Shown here piece by piece: positions 23,705-26,445 of a DNA stretch of 26,445 nt. Each line of letters opens with the position of its first letter. Positions within the stretch are counted from its first letter, which is position 1. The position numbers were made by a program, and so were the translations under genes. This DNA is from Saprospiraceae bacterium. GTDB taxonomy: Bacteria; Bacteroidota; Bacteroidia; Chitinophagales; Saprospiraceae. A model generated the notes under the pieces. It had not been told where the DNA came from. It searched no databases and saw only the letters and a program-made list of their open reading frames with translations. The DNA lies in NCBI GenBank assembly GCA_020849825.1, contig JADZFP010000096.1, forward strand, positions 1 to 26,445, in the 5' to 3' direction.

Positions 23705-23803
23705 ATTATCGAAAATTTAAAATAATCAATTTATGATAAAAACCGCTTATTTTGATCTTTAATAAAAGAATTTAAAAGATCGGTTAGCAATATTATCGAA
23801 AAT
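23705..23803. repeat. 12-base direct repeat ATTATCGAAAAT upstream of copy B (23705-23716, 23792-23803)
   Basis: Two identical 12-base copies lie 87 bases apart in the 156-base AT-rich gap between the 958-residue T9SS gene and copy B. The second overlaps the ATG of copy B at 23802. They may be binding sites for the same protein; low base complexity makes coincidence possible. Confidence 0.4.
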
Positions 23804-25184
23804 GACCAGCAGTTTTCTTTTTCAAATCCTGCGCGCTATCGACCCTTCGGAGCATGGCGCGGTACGGCGTTTTCTGCAATCGCCCTTTTTCAACCGCAGA
23901 AGCGACGTAATTCAACTCTTCGATTTGCTGGTCAAATCGCCCGAACCGCCCGGGCGTGAAGCGCTTTTTGCGGCCTTGTACCCCGGCCGGCCTTTTCACA
24001 ACCTGAGCCTCAACCACACTTTTTCCTACCTCACCGAACGCCTCGAACAATACCTTGCCCTTGTAGAAATGCAACGCGACGGACAGACCGAACGCCTGTA
24101 CCGCGTGCGGGCTTTCCGGCGCCGCGGGCTATCGCAGCTCTTCGAACGCGACGCGCATTTACTGGAAAAATCGCACCTCGAATCGCCCCAGCGGCACGCC
24201 GGATGGCACCTTTTCCACTACCTTTTGCAAAATGAAATTTTCAGCCACCGCATCGTCCAACGCCGCGAAGGCGCCACCAACCTCTCGGCCGCCAGCGATG
24301 CCCTGAGTCAGTTTTTTCTGCTCGACAACCTGCGCTGGGCCTGTACGGCCGAATCGTTGCGTTCCGTCGGCGGCGAAACGTACAGCCCGCCCCTGGCCGA
24401 TGCCGTGCAGCAACTCGCCGAATCCTGCCCGCCCGACGACAATCCTTCTCTCGCCCTGCTTTACCAAAGCTGGCGCGTGCTGCGCGACCCGGAAGACCGC
24501 GACGCATTCCATCTGCTGGAACAATTGCTGCTCGGCCATCCCGATATTTTTCCGCCGGCCGAAAGCCGCGACATCCACATGGCGGCGATCAACTTTTGTA
24601 TCCGCCGCCAAAACCGGGGCGAACGCGATTACGCCCGCACCGCTCTCGAACTGTACCGGCGCGCCCTCGAACGCGGCATTTTGCATGAAAACGGCGTGCT
24701 GCCCACCTATACCTACAACAATATCCACCTGCTCGCCCAGGTGACCGGCGAGACCGGCTGGGCCCAGAACTTCCTCGAACAATACCGCGAAGCCCTGCCG
24801 CCCGGCGACCGCGACAACATCTACCGCTACAACCTGGCTATTTTCTACTACCGCGCCGCCGATTATGGCCGCGCCCTCGAATTGCTGCGCACCCTCGATT
24901 TCCCGGAGGTATTCATGGCCCTCGACGTGCGCCGCATGCTGCTCAAAAGCTACTATGAACTGGGCGAATGGCTTTCCCTGGCCTCTTTGCTCGATAGCTT
25001 CTCCGCTTTTCTTCGCCGGCAAAAAGCCCTGGGCTATCACCGCGAAAGCTACCGCAACCTGATCCGTTTTACGCAAAAACTGGCCAAACGCGGCCCCACA
25101 TCCGCCCTGGCCGGACAGATCAAAGCCTGTCCGGCCGTGGCAGAGCGAGAGTGGTTGCTGGGCAAATTAAAAGGGAAAGGTTAA
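23802..25184 (+). CDS. Unnamed ~460-aa helical/TPR-like family, copy B
   Basis: 460 residues, predicted cytosolic, paralogous to the minus-strand gene at 3945-5348. The N-terminal segments align without gaps (LLRGFSPKEW in A, ILRAIDPSEH here; SPFFNR at 27-32 in place of SPYFNR). Similarity continues through SLNH, FHYLLQNEIFSH, FFLLDNLRWACTA, NFCIRRQNRGERDYARTAL, YNLAIFYYRAADYGRALELL, LLKSYYELGEWLSLASLLDS, SYRNLIRF and terminal EWLLGKL. Alternating helices with A..L and Y..G patterns suggest a TPR-like solenoid, so a scaffold or protein-binding role is a guess. It is divergent from the 958-residue T9SS gene (156 bases) and overlaps the next, convergent T9SS gene by 4 bases at the stop codons. 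Family function unknown to me. Confidence 0.9.
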   Translation: MTSSFLFQILRAIDPSEHGAVRRFLQSPFFNRRSDVIQLFDLLVKSPEPPGREALFAALYPGRPFHNLSLNHTFSYLTERLEQYLALVEMQRDGQTERLYRVRAFRRRGLSQLFERDAHLLEKSHLESPQRHAGWHLFHYLLQNEIFSHRIVQRREGATNLSAASDALSQFFLLDNLRWACTAESLRSVGGETYSPPLADAVQQLAESCPPDDNPSLALLYQSWRVLRDPEDRDAFHLLEQLLLGHPDIFPPAESRDIHMAAINFCIRRQNRGERDYARTALELYRRALERGILHENGVLPTYTYNNIHLLAQVTGETGWAQNFLEQYREALPPGDRDNIYRYNLAIFYYRAADYGRALELLRTLDFPEVFMALDVRRMLLKSYYELGEWLSLASLLDSFSAFLRRQKALGYHRESYRNLIRFTQKLAKRGPTSALAGQIKACPAVAEREWLLGKLKGKG

Positions 25185-26445
25185 CGCGACAACAACAGTC
25201 GACCGCTGCTCACCCCCTTTCCCTGCACTACGATGCGATAACCGTATACCCCGGCCGGCAATGCCGGAACGACGGCGACCACGCGATTGTCCTGTACCCG
25301 GCTCTCGAACGCCAGCCGGCCGGTCATATCACGCAGTTCAAACCAGGCGTCTTCCAGTTCGGGCCCTTCGAGCGACAAGATGGCGCCGCCGGCAACAGGA
25401 TTGGGGAACACCCGCCAAACAGGCGCCTCCGCTACCTTGCTGCGTTCGTGCGCAGGGCGCGGATTGTTGTCGACCGTAACCGGGCAACCGAAGGTGTTGA
25501 GGTGGGTTTCCAGATAGGCGCCCGTGCTCAGGCGAACGGCAGCATTGATGTAGTCGACATCCGTCTGGGGCGGGAGCGCGTACCGGAACACGTCGGATTC
25601 GCCCAGGGCAATGCCGGCCCCCTGCGGCTTGAAACGCACGCTGTACATGGGCGAATAATTGGGGTTGCGCACCAGATAAGTCCGCCCCGAGGGCGCCGTA
25701 TAGATAGCATTGTTGGCAGGGGCGTAGGCGTTGACGCCGTCGGGCACCTCCAGGTACACGAATTGCAAGGCGGCAGAGCAATTATTGACCACCCGGACGC
25801 GGTAAGCGCGGTTTTGGGCGGCGTCCTGCTGGATACCCAGCAATTCGAAACGCAGGCACCCGATCGTTTTTACGTCGCAGGGTTCTTCATCGCTTGTCAC
25901 ATTAACCGTAAAACAACAGCTCGCTGAATTGCCGCAGGCATCGTCGGCGCGGTAGCACACAACCGTTTGGCCCGGAGGGAATTCCGAACCGCTGGCAATC
26001 CCGGAGACAAGCGTTGTATTCAACCCCGGACAGGGACAATCGGAATCGGCAAACGGAAGGTCGTATTCAATTACTGCTGTGCTGGCGCCGCTTGCCGCAG
26101 CAACAGTCAGGTCGGCCGGGCAACTCAAACTGATCGTATTCGGCTGGTTATCGCTGAGCCACTGGATCACGTAAGTCGCCAGGGTATCGCAATCGTCGCC
26201 TGCGCCCGGTAATACCAGTTCCACGACGCCCGGCTGGTCGTAAACAGTCCCTTGAAGGGTTACCGTTTCGCCCGGACAAATCCGAAAGGTATCCTGCACC
26301 GAAACCTGCGGCAGCCACTCGATCACGTAGGTCGCCAGCGTATCGCAATCGTCGCCTGCGCCCGGTAATACCAGTTCCACGACGCCCGGCTGGTCGTAAA
26401 CAGTCCCTTGAAGGGTTACCGTTTCGCCCGGACAAACCCGAAACG
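25181..26445 (-). CDS. T9SS-exported protein with HYR domain and tandem 52-aa repeats, N-terminus beyond the right edge
   Basis: The reading frame is open to the right edge, so 420 C-terminal residues of a larger protein are visible. A GTG at 26380 lies inside a repeat and is not a real start. Starting from the edge there is a partial and then a full 52-residue repeat (CPGETVTLQGTVYDQPG, VVELVLPGAGDDCDTLATYV, IEWLP), then a HYR-like domain (ISLSCPADLTVAAASG through VVCYRADDACGNSASCCFTV). A beta domain follows (RFELLGIQQDAAQNRAYRVR, VRFKPQGAGIALGESDVFRY), and finally a T9SS type A sorting domain (RVFPNPVAGGAILSLEGP, LRDMTGRLAFES, PAGVYGYRIVVQGKG). HYR and repeat arrays of this kind are found in adhesin-like surface proteins. 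It is convergent with copy B and shares TTAA at 25181-25184. Confidence 0.9.
   Translation of the reverse strand, partial: FRVCPGETVTLQGTVYDQPGVVELVLPGAGDDCDTLATYVIEWLPQVSVQDTFRICPGETVTLQGTVYDQPGVVELVLPGAGDDCDTLATYVIQWLSDNQPNTISLSCPADLTVAAASGASTAVIEYDLPFADSDCPCPGLNTTLVSGIASGSEFPPGQTVVCYRADDACGNSASCCFTVNVTSDEEPCDVKTIGCLRFELLGIQQDAAQNRAYRVRVVNNCSAALQFVYLEVPDGVNAYAPANNAIYTAPSGRTYLVRNPNYSPMYSVRFKPQGAGIALGESDVFRYALPPQTDVDYINAAVRLSTGAYLETHLNTFGCPVTVDNNPRPAHERSKVAEAPVWRVFPNPVAGGAILSLEGPELEDAWFELRDMTGRLAFESRVQDNRVVAVVPALPAGVYGYRIVVQGKGVSSGRLLLSR
26161..26445 (-). repeat. 156-bp in-frame tandem repeat, second copy cut by the window end
   Basis: The unit 26161-26316 is followed directly by a second copy from 26317, of which 129 bases are visible. 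I count five mismatches over those 129 bases, with about 95 consecutive identical bases in the middle. The period is exactly 52 codons. The second copy is still intact at the window end, so the array may continue outward. Confidence 0.95.

Noticed and set aside
26148..26435. Arginine/glycine-rich repeated minus-strand ORF at the right edge
   Set aside because: It is an out-of-frame reading of the 156-bp tandem repeat; the frame with the HYR and sorting domains is the real one.
26161..26445. CRISPR array
   Set aside because: The repeats are directly adjacent 156-base coding units without spacers, in frame with a surface protein.

Overview
The window looks like chromosomal DNA from a free-living Bacteroidota bacterium of the Saprospiria (Lewinella/Haliscomenobacter-like) type. 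The grounds are five proteins ending in type IX secretion (T9SS) C-terminal sorting domains, putative promoters with the Bacteroidota -7 element TAnnTTTG, little sign of Shine-Dalgarno sequences, and GC-rich genes separated by very AT-rich intergenic islands. The genus is inference. I see no rRNA, tRNA, CRISPR array, transposase or phage gene.

Layout. 1-453 (-): N-terminal part of a secreted patatin-like phospholipase cut by the left edge. 617-2170 (+): unrecognised exported protein. 2232-3764 (+): ALDH7-type aldehyde dehydrogenase, closed by a strong terminator. 3945-5348 (-): first copy (A) of an unnamed ~460-residue helical/TPR-like family. 5624-6715 and 6778-8796 (+): two T9SS proteins, one with dockerin-like loops plus a possible cohesin-like domain, one with four PKD domains, followed by a terminator. 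8956-9372 and 9397-10776 (+): exported TonB-C-like protein and RadA. 10925-13819 (+): three-gene proton-translocating transhydrogenase operon. 13918-16002 (-): icd preceded by two small unknown genes, divergent from a LysR regulator (16084-17007, +). 17046-18419 (-): T9SS protein with YD-like repeats. 18557-20590 (-): UvrB. 20769-23645 (-): 958-residue T9SS protein. 23802-25184 (+): second copy (B) of the unnamed family. 25181-26445 (-): T9SS protein with a HYR domain and near-identical 52-residue tandem repeats, cut by the right edge.

How the genes fit together. The centre is a redox block: the transhydrogenase (NADH to NADPH using the proton gradient) converges on a predicted NADP-dependent isocitrate dehydrogenase, with a LysR gene divergent from the icd operon. 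The flanks are rich in cell-surface proteins. The most interesting observation is the pair of unnamed paralogues. Both carry SP[YF]FNR at residues 27-32, both are predicted cytosolic, and each lies head-to-head with a T9SS-exported protein across an AT-rich intergenic region. Copy B also shares its stop codon bases with a second, convergent T9SS gene. Housekeeping genes (radA, uvrB) are interspersed, so this is ordinary chromosome and not an island.
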